Assembly (NCBI GenBank): GCA_004556565.1
Contig: SFGN01000007.1
Coordinates: forward strand, 29,707 to 93,706
Length of the DNA: 64,000 nt
Reading direction: 5' to 3'
Origin: Lachnospiraceae bacterium
Lineage (GTDB): Bacteria > Bacillota_A > Clostridia > Lachnospirales > Lachnospiraceae
The notes below the pieces were generated by a model. The model made no database searches. It was not told the DNA's origin and saw only the letters and a program-made list of their open reading frames with translations. Every line of letters begins with the position of its first letter. Within the stretch, counting starts at the first letter, position 1. Shown one piece after another: positions 42,591 to 51,713 of the stretch. The position numbers and the translations under genes are program-made.

Positions 42591-43913
42591 ATGGCAATAG
42601 TTAAACCTTTTAAAGGCGTACGTCCGGCAGAGCACCTTGCCGCCTCGATCGCCGCACTTCCCTACGATGTCTATACCCGGCAGGAAGCAAAGGCAATTGT
42701 AGAGAATAACCCACTTTCCTTTTTAAAAATTGATCGGGCGGAAACACAGTTTCCCGATGAAACAGACATGTATTCTCAGGCAGTATATGACAAAGCCCGA
42801 GACACGCTTGCAGAAATGATAAACGATCATTCTTTTATTCAGGATACCTGCGCCTGCTATTATCTTTATGCGCTTACCATGAACGGAAAGACCCAGACCG
42901 GAATAGTAGGCTGTGCTTCTATCGACGATTATTTAAGCGGAATGATACGAAAGCATGAAAACACCCGTGAGGATAAGGAACTGGATCGAATCCGCCACGT
43001 TGATACCGTAAGTGCACATACCGGTCCGATTTTCCTGGCTCACCGAACCTGCGGCGAACTGGATTCCATAAAATCCTCCGTCAAAGCCGGGAAGCCTTTA
43101 TATGATTTCACCTGTTCAGATAATGTCCGGCACCAGGTATGGAAAATCAGTTCTCCTGAGATGACGGACAGAATTTTACATATTTTTTCTGAAATGAAAC
43201 ATATTTATATTGCAGACGGTCATCACCGTGCCGCCTCAGCCGTCCGTGTCGGCCTGAAACGGCGCGCCGCCCACCCTGACTATACCGGTGACGAGGAATT
43301 CAACTATTTTCTCTCAGTGCTGTTTTCCGAAGAGGAACTTCATATTTATGATTACAACCGGGTCGTGACCGGGCTGAACGGTTATACTTCCGACAGCTTC
43401 CTCTCTAAGCTTTCTGAATATTTTGCCGTGGAAGAAGTGTCCGAATGCCAAAGCGGCATAAAAAATCCCCCCGACTGTCAGCAATGTAATGAAAGGCTGT
43501 ATCTGTGCCGTACAGATGAAGAAAGTCAGCTCTGGCATCCCCGAAAAAAGGGGGAATTCGGACTTTATCTTGATAAGACCTGGTATAAACTTACGGCAAA
43601 AGAATCCTTGTATTCTGATAACCCGGTTGGAAGCCTGGATGTTTCCATACTGCAGGATACCGTGCTGGCGCCTCTATTGGATATCCGTGATCCTAAAACA
43701 GATTCCCGGATAAAATTCGTCGGCGGAATCCGGGGGATGAAAGAGCTGGAGCGTCTGGCGGATGAGAAGCCCGAAAGAATTGCCTTTGTCCTGTACCCTA
43801 CCTCAATGAAGGAACTTCTGGCTGTCGCGGATGCAGGTCTTCTGATGCCTCCGAAATCGACCTGGTTCGAGCCGAAACTACGGAGTGGGCTGTTCATCCA
43901 TAAAATCGAATAA
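42591..43913 (+). CDS. DUF1015 family protein
   Basis: A 440-residue protein with the DUF1015 profile: start MAIVKPFKGVRPAEHLAASI, ALPYDVYTRQEA, NPLSFLKIDRAE, MIRKHENTREDKELDRIRHV, FYIADGHHRAASA-type IYIADGHHRAASAVR and EEFNYFLSVLFSEEELHIYD. The family is widespread and often placed near serine or amino-acid metabolism genes; its function is not established. The HENTR and ADGHHR motifs are conserved and look like a catalytic or ligand site. AAAGGAG precedes the ATG. It is followed 35 bp later by the methionine aminopeptidase. Confidence 0.9.
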   Translation: MAIVKPFKGVRPAEHLAASIAALPYDVYTRQEAKAIVENNPLSFLKIDRAETQFPDETDMYSQAVYDKARDTLAEMINDHSFIQDTCACYYLYALTMNGKTQTGIVGCASIDDYLSGMIRKHENTREDKELDRIRHVDTVSAHTGPIFLAHRTCGELDSIKSSVKAGKPLYDFTCSDNVRHQVWKISSPEMTDRILHIFSEMKHIYIADGHHRAASAVRVGLKRRAAHPDYTGDEEFNYFLSVLFSEEELHIYDYNRVVTGLNGYTSDSFLSKLSEYFAVEEVSECQSGIKNPPDCQQCNERLYLCRTDEESQLWHPRKKGEFGLYLDKTWYKLTAKESLYSDNPVGSLDVSILQDTVLAPLLDIRDPKTDSRIKFVGGIRGMKELERLADEKPERIAFVLYPTSMKELLAVADAGLLMPPKSTWFEPKLRSGLFIHKIE

Positions 43914-43948
43914 TTGATAATAATTTAAAACCAAAAAGGAGAGATACC

Positions 43949-44812
43949 ATGGAACGAAATGCACTTTGCTGGTGCGGAAGCGGGAAAAAATATAAAAAAT
44001 GCCACCTTCCGATTGAAGAAAAAATGCGTACTCACGCAGCGCACGGAGAAATCGTGCCGTCAAGAAAATTGCTTAAAACACCAGACCAGATAGAAAAAAT
44101 CAAAGAAAGCGCAGCACTTAATACTGCTGTTCTTGACGAAGTGGCTAAAAACATCCACATCGGAATGAGCACTGCAGAAATAGACCGTATCGTACATGAT
44201 TTTACCGTCGAACACGGCGGTATTCCGGCCCCGCTTGGCTATCAGGGCTTTCCTAAAAGCGTGTGCACATCCATCAACAACGAAATCTGCCACGGAATCC
44301 CGGATGAAAATATCATTCTTCAGGAAGGAGATATTGTCAACGTTGACGTATCCACGATTTTAAACGGATATTATTCCGACGCTTCCAGAATGTTTAAGAT
44401 GGGAAAGGTATCCGACCGTGCGGAGCGCCTTATCCGCGTGACCGAAGAATGTGTGGAGCGCGGGCTTGCTGCGGCAAAACCGTGGGGACACCTTGGTGAT
44501 ATTGCCGATGCCATTAATTCCCACGCACAGGCAAACGGATACTCTGTCGTAATTGATATCGGAGGGCACGGCATCGGTCTGGAATTCCACGAAGACCCTT
44601 TCGTAAGTTATGTGACACCAAAAGGAAGTGAAATGCTCCTTGTGCCGGGACTGATGTTCACCATCGAGCCGATGATCAACGAAGGCAGCCCTGATTTCTT
44701 TGTAGATGAAGAAAATGACTGGACAGTATACACGATTGATGACGGGCTGTCCGCGCAGATTGAATATATGGTACTCATCACAAACGACGGTGTGGAAGTA
44801 CTTACAAAATAA
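43949..44812 (+). CDS. map: Methionine aminopeptidase type I with N-terminal SEC-C zinc motif
   Basis: A 287-residue enzyme that removes initiator methionine. Residues 1-25 form an SEC-C zinc motif (ALCWCGSGKKYKKCH), as in clostridial long-form MetAPs. The pita-bread domain has the metal ligands: Asp in VDVSTILNGYYSDASRMF (two), His in VIDIGGHGIGLEFHEDP, Glu in FTIEPMINEGS and Glu in DGLSAQIEYMVLI. All appear intact. AAAGGAGAG precedes the ATG. A strong terminator follows. Confidence 0.95.
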   Translation: MERNALCWCGSGKKYKKCHLPIEEKMRTHAAHGEIVPSRKLLKTPDQIEKIKESAALNTAVLDEVAKNIHIGMSTAEIDRIVHDFTVEHGGIPAPLGYQGFPKSVCTSINNEICHGIPDENIILQEGDIVNVDVSTILNGYYSDASRMFKMGKVSDRAERLIRVTEECVERGLAAAKPWGHLGDIADAINSHAQANGYSVVIDIGGHGIGLEFHEDPFVSYVTPKGSEMLLVPGLMFTIEPMINEGSPDFFVDEENDWTVYTIDDGLSAQIEYMVLITNDGVEVLTK

Positions 44813-44837
44813 AATCTGAAGCATTTGATAATACGCA

Positions 44838-44877
44838 AAAAAGGAGGCAGTACCGGCTTTGGCAATGTCTCCTTTTT
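44838..44877. terminator. Bidirectional terminator after map
   Basis: Arms AAAAAGGAG and CTCCTTTTT surround a partly paired loop. It lies between map (plus) and the convergent radical SAM gene (minus), and works on both strands by composition. Confidence 0.8.
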
Positions 44878-44907
44878 CATACTCTTTTTTAATACTCTTT
44901 TTTTAAT

Positions 44908-45504
44908 CTAGGCAAATTTCCGTACCCGCAGTTCAACCCCGAGTGATTCCGCCAGCCGGCGGCTTGCCTCGATATCCTCTTCAGAAAGGACATCAACTAC
45001 AGACATCTTCACTTCCCGGATCAGCCGGCCGGCTTCTTTTGTAAATTCCAGCATTCCCTCAAATGCATCTTCAAATGCAGGACGGGTCACATCCATGTAC
45101 ACTTCTTTTGTCGGTGCGTTCAGGCTCACGGATATTTTATCCACGACCTCCGCAAGTCTCGGTATGATATCTGTTTTATGATATAAATTCCCCAGACCGT
45201 TCGTATTGACCCGGATGGTCAGCCCATACTTTTCTTTTGCATATTTTGCAGACCCGATAAGAGCTTCAAGAGCACAGGTAGGTTCTCCGTACCCACAGTA
45301 TACTAACTCCGATTTTCCTGTAAAATCGTACGCGTCAATCGCTGCTTTCACTTCTTCCAGAGTCGGATCCGTCTTGTGCCAGAGCGTTTCCGCATCTCCC
45401 ACCCCGTTTTTATGGCTTCGGATACAAAATTTGCATTTGCAGTCGCATTTATTTGTAAGATTTACATAGACACTGTCTTTATAGTTATATAAAATATCTG
45501 CCAT
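44908..45504 (-). CDS. Radical SAM protein, TatD-associated type
   Basis: A 198-residue short radical SAM protein. The N-terminus YVNLTNKCDCKCKFCIRS holds the CxxxCxxC motif for the 4Fe-4S cluster. YCGYGEPTCALEAL is the GGE-type SAM site, and VNTNGLGNLYHKTDIIPRLA and KISVSLNAPTKEVYMDVTRP complete the partial barrel. The family (linked to TatD DNase in many genomes) has unknown substrate. No tatD lies next to it here. It stands alone, convergent with map. Confidence 0.85.
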   Translation of the reverse strand: MADILYNYKDSVYVNLTNKCDCKCKFCIRSHKNGVGDAETLWHKTDPTLEEVKAAIDAYDFTGKSELVYCGYGEPTCALEALIGSAKYAKEKYGLTIRVNTNGLGNLYHKTDIIPRLAEVVDKISVSLNAPTKEVYMDVTRPAFEDAFEGMLEFTKEAGRLIREVKMSVVDVLSEEDIEASRRLAESLGVELRVRKFA

Positions 45505-45672
45505 TTTTCTTCTCCCGTTTTACAAATTGAGCATTTCAGATTTACTTTCGCTTTCGGAAGCCGTTCCATTTATTTTTACCCTTTCCCGGGCGGCTTCCGC
45601 TTATTTTGTCCTTTCAGAAGCTTCATTTGTTTATTCCGATATACGCTGCGGATTGAATTATCCGCCCTGGTT

Positions 45673-46212
45673 TTATACTCCAAGGAGCTGTCTGGTCCTG
45701 TTTTTCATATGTACTCTGTCCAATGCCGCTGCCAATGCAAGGAAGATCACAGCGCTTCCGCCTGACTGAACTGCACTTCCCGCCAGAGAGGCCAGCGGTG
45801 CCGCAAACGATCCGAACAAAATTCCTTCAGCCAGATAATATCCCGTTGCAGAAATCACTGCGGCAATAAACGGTGCGGCAATATTTCTCGCACTTAAAAT
45901 TTTTCCTTCTTTACTCGTAAAAGGCAATGTGATCAACATTTTAATAATAATTGTTGCCGGTGCCCACATCGGTGCAGTAAGAAGGTCCGCCAGACCGCCG
46001 CCGAGCGCCGCTGCTGCCAGTGCATACGGCCTTGGGAGAAATACCGCGCCGAGGTAAATCAATGCATCTCCAAAATGAATATAGCCGCCATTTGCTCCAT
46101 AAGGAATATGACAGATATATGCCGTCATCACGGTAATCATTGCCGCAAACAATCCTGTTGTCACAAGCTTTAACATTTTTGAACTGATATTGTTTTGTTT
46201 CTTCTCACTCAT
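45673..46212 (-). CDS. ECF transporter S component, probably vitamin B6 specific
   Basis: A 179-residue membrane protein with about six hydrophobic helices, including TTGLFAAMITVMTAYICHIP, YIHFGDALIYLGAVFLPRPY and AAAALGGGLADLLTAPMWAP. The GYIHFGDALIYL block matches S components that partner the shared ECF energising module. It lies 16 bp downstream of a pyridoxine kinase and is co-transcribed, so pyridoxine/pyridoxal import is inferred; the substrate is not shown by sequence. Confidence 0.85.
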   Translation of the reverse strand: MSEKKQNNISSKMLKLVTTGLFAAMITVMTAYICHIPYGANGGYIHFGDALIYLGAVFLPRPYALAAAALGGGLADLLTAPMWAPATIIIKMLITLPFTSKEGKILSARNIAAPFIAAVISATGYYLAEGILFGSFAAPLASLAGSAVQSGGSAVIFLALAAALDRVHMKNRTRQLLGV

Positions 46213-46228
46213 TTTTCATTCCTCCATA

Positions 46229-47083
46229 TCACTTTGAAAGCATTCCAAGATACTTTTCATAATTAACACCGTCATTGCGTTCTACGCCTTCTTTGACGGA
46301 ATCCTCCATCGCCCGTTCAATAAATGCACCCGCAAGCTCCATCGTGTCAAACAAATCATCTCCCCGTGCCATACCCCCGGCGATGACGGAAGCAAACAAA
46401 TCCCCTGTTCCGGAAAAACTTCCTCCGATATACGGAAATGCAGATACCCTGCATCCTTCCTTTGTCACAAGCATATTCCCGATCTTCCGGGTACGGTCTG
46501 TTTCATCCAGGAAATGAATTCCGGTCACGACTACCATTTCCGGTCCCCGGGCAAGCATATGCCTTCCGAGTTTCTCAATTTTCTTCATAAGGCTTCCTGT
46601 ATCCGCTGCTTTCCGGATATCCTCAAAATCTTCGTCCGCAAGCATACACAATTCCGTCAGGTTAGGTGTGATAATATCAGCTTTTACCGCCAGCGTCTTC
46701 ATTTCTTTCAGTAGCCCGGGCGTAAACATCGCATACACTTTTCCATCATCCCCCATGACCGGGTCAACCAGAAGAAATGTCCCCTTCCTGTGAAAGGAAT
46801 CCAGAAACCTGAAAATCTGCCCGATCTGCGCTTCATTTGCCACAAATCCCGTGTAAATCCCGTCAAAGGCAGCTCCCATCTTCTCCCATTCCCGACGAAA
46901 AAATTCCATTTTTTCCGTGTAATCATCACAGTAATAACTCGGATACCCTGTCTGCGCGCTTAGAACTGCCGTAGGAAGCGGGCACGGCTGTACACCCATC
47001 ACTGAAATTACAGAAATGGCCGCAGTCAGTGAACAGCGCCCGAAACCGGACAGGTCATTGATAACTGCTATCTTCTTTCCCAT
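46229..47083 (-). CDS. pdxK: Pyridoxine/pyridoxal kinase family (PdxK/PdxY-like)
   Basis: A 284-residue ribokinase-fold enzyme. INDLSGFGRCSLTAAISVIS is the N-terminal substrate-binding part and DIITPNLTELCMLADEDFED and FSGTGDLFASVIAGGMARGD are the ATP/anion-hole motifs, with the catalytic Asp in GTGD. LLVDPVMGDDGKVYAMFTPG binds phosphate donor. It phosphorylates vitamin B6 vitamers after uptake. Forms a salvage operon with the ECF S component. Confidence 0.9.
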   Translation of the reverse strand: MGKKIAVINDLSGFGRCSLTAAISVISVMGVQPCPLPTAVLSAQTGYPSYYCDDYTEKMEFFRREWEKMGAAFDGIYTGFVANEAQIGQIFRFLDSFHRKGTFLLVDPVMGDDGKVYAMFTPGLLKEMKTLAVKADIITPNLTELCMLADEDFEDIRKAADTGSLMKKIEKLGRHMLARGPEMVVVTGIHFLDETDRTRKIGNMLVTKEGCRVSAFPYIGGSFSGTGDLFASVIAGGMARGDDLFDTMELAGAFIERAMEDSVKEGVERNDGVNYEKYLGMLSK

Positions 47084-47118
47084 GTTATCCTACTTCCTTC
47101 TTTTTCCTTCCGTAAAGA

Positions 47119-47162
47119 ATAGCACGTAACTGGTTGTTCAAAAACAGCCAGTTACGTGCTAT
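47119..47162. repeat. Long perfect inverted repeat upstream of pdxK
   Basis: Arms of 15 bp, ATAGCACGTAACTGG and CCAGTTACGTGCTAT, with a 14-nt loop. It lies between the small Cys-rich gene (ends 47191) and pdxK (starts 47083). There is no clear T-run after it, so it may be a terminator of weak type or a regulatory structure. Confidence 0.55.
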
Positions 47163-47190
47163 TGCACCAGTCCACTTTTATGTTTTCAGA

Positions 47191-47484
47191 TTACTGCTCC
47201 TGCCATTTAGCCAAACATTTTTCCAGAAGCGTTTCAAGCGTCGCTTTTTCTTCCGCGGTAAGCGCATCTGCCAGTGCAGCGGCATCCCCGTCACGCCCTA
47301 CGTTGTGATGAAGGAAATGACCGCATTTTCTCAATAATACGATCATCCTTTCTTCCGGTTTGCCCGGATTTCCGTCGTGCCGCCTGCTGCCTCCGGATTC
47401 CACACCGAAATGTTCTTCTCCTCTGCGGCAGTGAAGATTATCCGAAGGACAATGCCTGTCACAGCATGGACAAATATTTTCCAT
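47191..47484 (-). CDS. Cys/His-rich hypothetical protein
   Basis: A 97-residue protein whose first 22 residues, MENICPCCDRHCPSDNLHCR, carry two Cys pairs and two His, a likely metal-binding knot. The middle is Gly/Arg-rich (GSRRHDGNPGKPEERM) and the C-terminus helical (ALTAEEKATLETLLEKCLAK) with one more Cys. I do not recognise a named family. AAGGAGG precedes the ATG. It begins 20 bp downstream of the cytidylate-kinase-like gene and is probably co-transcribed. Confidence 0.65.
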   Translation of the reverse strand: MENICPCCDRHCPSDNLHCRRGEEHFGVESGGSRRHDGNPGKPEERMIVLLRKCGHFLHHNVGRDGDAAALADALTAEEKATLETLLEKCLAKWQEQ

Positions 47485-47503
47485 CCGTTGTTCCTCCTTA
47501 ACT

Positions 47504-48088
47504 TTAATACAACCTTGAAATAATATCGACACATTTGTCGATTCCCAGTTCTCCGCTGTCAAGTGAAATGTGGTAATTATGGACATCGCCCCATTTCATG
47601 TCTGTGTAAAACTGGTAATAAGCGGCACGGCGCTTATCCTTATCCTTCAAACGTTTTTTTGGAGAATCACTGCGTTCTCCGTACTGCTCAACAATACGTT
47701 TTGCCCGGCTCTCCAAATCCGCATGGATGAATACACGCAGACAGTCCGCTTTATCCCTCAGAATATAATCGGCACAGCGCCCTACGATGACGCAGGACTC
47801 TTTTTCGGCAAGCTCCCTGATAATCTTATGCTGGATTGACCACAGATCGTCCTGATACGAATGCCCCTGATAATCTCTTCCTGAAAATGCCCGTGAAATC
47901 CAGCTTCCGCCTGCCGCATATTCGCTGTGCTCAGCTATATAATCCTTTGCAAAACCGCTTTCCTTTGCAATTTTCTCAAGCAGTTCTGCATCGTAGCAGG
48001 GAATTCCCAGTTTTGCGGCTGCCTCTTTACCGATTGTCCGGCCGCCGCTGCCAAATTCTCTGCTGATCGTGATAATTCTGTTACTCAT
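47504..48088 (-). CDS. Cytidylate kinase-like family protein
   Basis: About 194 residues. The start RIITISREFGSGGRTIGKEA contains the P-loop (GSGGRTIG), followed by PCYDAELLEKIAKESGFAKD, ESCVIVGRCADYILRDK, LRVFIHADLESRAKRIVEQY and DKRRAAYYQFYTDMKWGDVH. This is the Cytidylate_kin_2 family; the true substrate is undefined. The ATG at 48088 is chosen with AGGAG upstream; upstream in-frame starts extend to 48109. Confidence 0.88.
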   Translation of the reverse strand: MSNRIITISREFGSGGRTIGKEAAAKLGIPCYDAELLEKIAKESGFAKDYIAEHSEYAAGGSWISRAFSGRDYQGHSYQDDLWSIQHKIIRELAEKESCVIVGRCADYILRDKADCLRVFIHADLESRAKRIVEQYGERSDSPKKRLKDKDKRRAAYYQFYTDMKWGDVHNYHISLDSGELGIDKCVDIISRLY

Positions 48089-48168
48089 TTTCATCACTCC
48101 TGTTTCCAAAGCTCACAAGCGAGTCTTGAATTATTTCATTTCTATGTAGCACTATCAGTTTCTATTAA

Positions 48169-48834
48169 TTAATAATTCTCGCTTCGAACTTCAAAATAAC
48201 TTTTTGCATATCCGCAGACAGGGCATGCCTCCGGCTCTTTCGTACCTACGACAAGATGTCCGCATACACGACATTCCCACATCGTCTGGCCGCTCTTTTC
48301 AAACACTTGCTTCATCTCAACGTTCTGAAGCAGTTTGCGGTATCGTTCTTCGTGTGCCTTCTCAATGGCTGCAACCTTACGGAACTTTTCAGCAATTTCC
48401 GGGAACCCTTCTTCGTCGGCATCCTTTGCCATGCGGTCATACATATCCGTCCATTCGTAATTCTCGCCTTCGGCCGCCGCTAAGAGGTTGGCTGCCGTAT
48501 TACCGATCCCGCCAAGTGCCTCAAACCACATCCGTGCGTGTTCCTGTTCATTGCGTGCAGTGATCAGGAAAAGCTCTGCAAGCTGTTCATACCCTTCATT
48601 CTGAGCAACCTTTGCAAAAAAGGTATACTTATTTCTCGCCTGACTCTCACCGGAAAATGCCTCCTCAAGATTCTTTTCGGTCTTTGTTCCTGCATACTTA
48701 TTCGTATCGTCTTCTTTTGCCTCCTCCACAGGAACAAAAGCGGATGCAGGCCTCTTGCATATCGGACAAACAAAATCTTCTGTCATTTCCCCTTCATGAA
48801 TATAACCACAAACACTGCATTTCCATTTTTTCAT
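48169..48834 (-). CDS. Rubrerythrin with rubredoxin domains at both ends
   Basis: About 221 residues. N-terminal rubredoxin (MKKWKCSVCGYIHEGEMTED with FVCPICKRPASAF), a diiron ferritin-like domain (GESQARNKYTFFAKVAQNEG, ARNEQEHARMWFEALGG, EKAHEERYRKLLQNVEM) and a C-terminal rubredoxin (MWECRVCGHLVVGTKEPEAC). Rubrerythrins reduce hydrogen peroxide in anaerobes; each rubredoxin carries an Fe(Cys)4 centre. Most family members have one rubredoxin domain only. GGAGG lies 8 bp before the ATG at 48834. Oxygen-stress defence is the inferred role. Confidence 0.93.
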   Translation of the reverse strand: MKKWKCSVCGYIHEGEMTEDFVCPICKRPASAFVPVEEAKEDDTNKYAGTKTEKNLEEAFSGESQARNKYTFFAKVAQNEGYEQLAELFLITARNEQEHARMWFEALGGIGNTAANLLAAAEGENYEWTDMYDRMAKDADEEGFPEIAEKFRKVAAIEKAHEERYRKLLQNVEMKQVFEKSGQTMWECRVCGHLVVGTKEPEACPVCGYAKSYFEVRSENY

Positions 48835-48982
48835 CTGTTTCGCCTCCACATCATAGAAATTTTAAAAAAGCGTGCAGAAATGAGCTGGTTTTACGCTCAT
48901 CGCTACACGCATAACTTATTATACTCTCAAACAAAAAGAAAAGTCAAGGCAGGAAATCCGATATAACAACTCTCCTGCAATA

Positions 48983-49225
48983 CTAATGCCTGCACTCGTT
49001 CCAGAGTTCCTCCGCCTTCGGTGTCCATTTATCGGCATACAGAACTGTCTTATCGCACAGGTGATCGACACTCTCCGGGTTCTGAAATTCCTCACTGGTA
49101 ATATCAGCATAATTCCGACTGGTGCAGCAGGCGGATATACCAAAAGGCAGCTTATTTTTTTCAGCAGTTCCATAGCCTGTTTAATCTTGACATAACTGCC
49201 CTGTCCGCGGCGGCTGTCATTTTTT
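48983..49225 (-). pseudogene. Fragment of a radical SAM protein
   Basis: On the minus strand one frame reads RRGQGSYVKIKQAMELLKK and, after a frameshift, NKLPFGISACCTSRNYADIT continues with SEEF, then PESVDHLCDKTVLYADKWTP and a stop at 48983. This order (RRG-x-GSY, AMELLKKN, PFG-SACxTS, SEEF) matches the mid-part of SPASM-type or related radical SAM proteins, but the Cys cluster N-terminus is lost and residues appear missing after SEEF. The break begins at the 37-bp dispersed repeat at 49234. Assignment is by pattern memory, not by search. Confidence 0.55.
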
Positions 49226-49233
49226 ATATAACA

Positions 49234-49270
49234 GAACTCAAAAATGGTCCACCGGACCATTTTTTCATAT
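49234..49270 (-). repeat. Single copy of the dispersed 37-bp hairpin repeat
   Basis: Identical to 15310-15346. It holds the perfect hairpin AAAATGGTCC-ACC-GGACCATTTT and a T-run. It lies at the truncated end of the radical SAM remnant and close to the truncated kdpE. Confidence 0.8.
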
Positions 49271-49332
49271 CTTCCATCAATTCTTTTAAAGCACCGGCTA
49301 AAAGGGTATTAATCCTCTCATCAAACAGTTCT

Positions 49333-49684
49333 TTAATCCTGCTTAACCATACAATACCCAATTCCAACATGTGTCTGAATACACTTATTTAAACTGTCTT
49401 TCTTCTCTATCTTTTTTCTTACAGTTGCCACATGAACCCTGAGCGACGCAATATCTCCCTCCAGAGAACTTCCCCATATTTCTTTCGTGATGTGGGTATG
49501 GGTCAGCACTCTTCCAAGGTTTTTCGCCAACAAGCACAATATTTTATATTCAATCGGAGTTACATGAATTTCTTCCCCCTTCACATATACTGTCTGCATT
49601 TGATAATCAATGGTCAGACTGCCATTATGAAAAACAGGAGCTCCCCCCTGCTGATTATTTTGTATGTACTGAATTCTCCTATAG
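49333..49684 (-). pseudogene. kdpE: KdpE response regulator, DNA-binding domain only
   Basis: The open frame gives the linker RRIQYIQNNQQGGAPVFHNG and a complete winged helix: IHVTPIEYKILCLLAKNLGR, VLTHTHITKEIWGSSLEG and SLRVHVATVRKKIEKK, ending GIGYCMVKQD. The receiver domain (about 120 residues) is absent: the frame begins directly at the truncated end of kdpD. The best explanation is one deletion removing the kdpD 3' end and the kdpE 5' end. The remaining domain has an ATG at 49599 but cannot be phosphorylated. Confidence 0.85.
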
Positions 49685-51448
49685 ATTCAGCAGCCAGAAC
49701 GAGTCATCATATATATAAGAATACACTTTTTCTTTTCTGGCCTCATTTAACTTTCCCTGAAGAAGCATATCCGCATTTCCACAAATACTGGTAAGCGGGG
49801 TTCGAAGGTCATGGGAAATGGACCGCAGAAGATTAGCTCTTAACTTTTCACTTGTATTTCCTATTTCTTCTATAGTTTTTCCATTTTGCAAAAGCTGATT
49901 GGTATCCAAAATGATCTTTGTACGGTATGCAAGTTTTGCCAATTCTCCTGCCTGTGTTTTCATTTTAAGTGCAATATTGCTTGTGATAAGGGCTGCGATA
50001 AAGGAAATCACAAAGGTAACCGGATAACCCGGATCATAAGTATCCAGAGAAAACCTTGGATCTGTAAAAAAATAGTTGAATATCACTACACTTGCTGCAG
50101 ACTGCAGGAAAGAAATCGTCCGGCTTGATGTAATAATCGCAGTAATCATAACTCCCAAAATATATACTGTTATGATATTGGTATCGCCAAATTTCATTTC
50201 ATAGAAAATAAAACCTATCACTGTTGACAAAAGCAGACATACAAAAGCACTCAGCATATTTTTGATTGTCATCGTGTGATCCATATTCTTCCGGAGCTTC
50301 TGTTTTTCTTTCTTCATTTTGCTGTCAGGAATAATGTAAATATCTATATCCGGTGCATACGCCGCAAGCTTATCTGTAAATGTAGGTTTGTGAAAGAAGC
50401 TCCGGGAAGGAACACTTCTTCCTGTGACAATTTTGGAAATGCCCGAGTTTCTTGCATATTCAGCAATCAGAAATGGAATATCATCTCCACATACCGTTTC
50501 TAATTTTGCCCCCAGTTGTTCTGCCAGATGAATATTTTCTTTCAAGCGTTTTTTATCTTCCTGACTTCTTTTCTCTGCATTTGGTGTTTCTACATAAAGC
50601 CCCACCAGTAACCCGCCAAAAGCCTTGGCCATTCTGGCAGCTGTCCGGATAATCTTCGGATTCGACGGAGACGCCGAGATTCCCACAAGTATCTTCTCTT
50701 CCGTATAATACTCGCCGCCAGCCTCTTTTTTTGTCCGTTCTGTGACAAGATTTACCCTGTCAGCAGTTCTTCGCAGTGCGATCTCACGGAGGGCTGTCAG
50801 CTTTTCTATTGTAAAAAAATGTTCCATAGCCCGTGAAGCCTGTTCCTCCCGGTACACTTTTCCTTCTTTTAACCTTTGCAGCAGATCTTCCGGCTCAAGA
50901 TCCACAAGCTGCACCTCATCCGCCATATCAAAGGCGGAATCTGGAATTCGTTCTTTCATAAAAATACCGGTAATGGATGCTACAATATCAAACAGGCTTT
51001 CAATATGCTGTACGTTGACCGTTGTATAAACGCTGATCCCAGCTTTCAGGATTTCTTCAACATCCTGATATCTTTTCTGATGGCGGCTTCCTTCTGCATT
51101 GGTATGCGCATACTCATCTAACAGTACTACCTGCGGACGTCTTTTCAGGACAGCATCTATATCCATTTCTTTCAATTTAATCCCATTATAATCCACCTGT
51201 TTTGCAGGAATAGTTTCCAGTCCCTGTGCCATCTTCATAGTTTCCGGTCTGGCATGGGGTTCCAGGTATCCAATCACCACATCTATATTATTTTCCATCA
51301 AACTATGAGCCGCTTTCAGCATAGCATAGGTTTTCCCTACTCCCGCAGCATATCCGAAAAATATTTTCAGTCTGCCTCTGCTTTTCTTTTCTTCTTCTCT
51401 TTCTATGTCTCTCAGGATTTTATCCGGATCCGGTCTTTCCTTGTCCAT
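49679..51448 (-). pseudogene. kdpD: KdpD sensor kinase with internal and C-terminal deletions
   Basis: 589 residues instead of about 900. The KdpD domain (KIFFGYAAGVGKTYAMLKAA, Walker A), a USP domain (EEKILVGISASPSNPKIIRT) and the four-helix DUF4118 region (DTNIITVYILGVMITAIITS) are normal. The GAF domain is missing: NQLLQNGKTIEEIGNTSEKL runs straight into ANLLRSISHDLRTPLTSICG. The protein stops at DDSFWLLNL just after the H-box helix, so HATPase is lost. It can still sense or bind, but not autophosphorylate. An AT-rich gap to kdpC holds nested palindromes. Confidence 0.88.
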
Positions 51449-51516
51449 AATGATCTCCCTTTTCTATCAATCTCCTCGGCTGAGATGAAACAGAATCAGG
51501 CTCAGTGCATATTGTT

Positions 51517-51694
51517 CAAGACTCGCTCGCGAGTCTTGGCGCGGAATTCGGGTCTGCATAGCAGACATACTTCCAATCCGAATTCCCGCGCATCCTCGCG
51601 GAGTGTATATCAGATGGGGGATTGAAACCCGCCACTGATACACAATTGCTGCTCACCGCCTACAGTGGCGGGAGTCATCCCTCATCTGATATAC
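51517..51694. repeat. Three adjacent inverted repeats between kdpC and kdpD
   Basis: (1) 51517-51538: 10-bp arms CAAGACTCGC and GCGAGTCTTG around TC. (2) 51539-51591: arms GCGCGGAATTCGG and CCGAATTCCCGCGC with one bulge, holding an inner GTCTGC-ATA-GCAGAC hairpin. (3) 51605-51694: 12-bp perfect arms GTATATCAGATG and CATCTGATATAC, with inner 10-bp arms CCCGCCACTG and CAGTGGCGGG. No coding frame fits. They look like a hairpin-rich non-coding element or a rearrangement scar. Confidence 0.75.
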
Positions 51695-51713
51695 CTCTGA
51701 GCCATTCTGTCAG

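Noticed and set aside
51611..51630. A GGGGATTGAAAC string resembling the 3' end of many type I CRISPR repeats
   Set aside because: It occurs once, has no regular spacing or spacers, and is part of the third palindrome between kdpC and kdpD.
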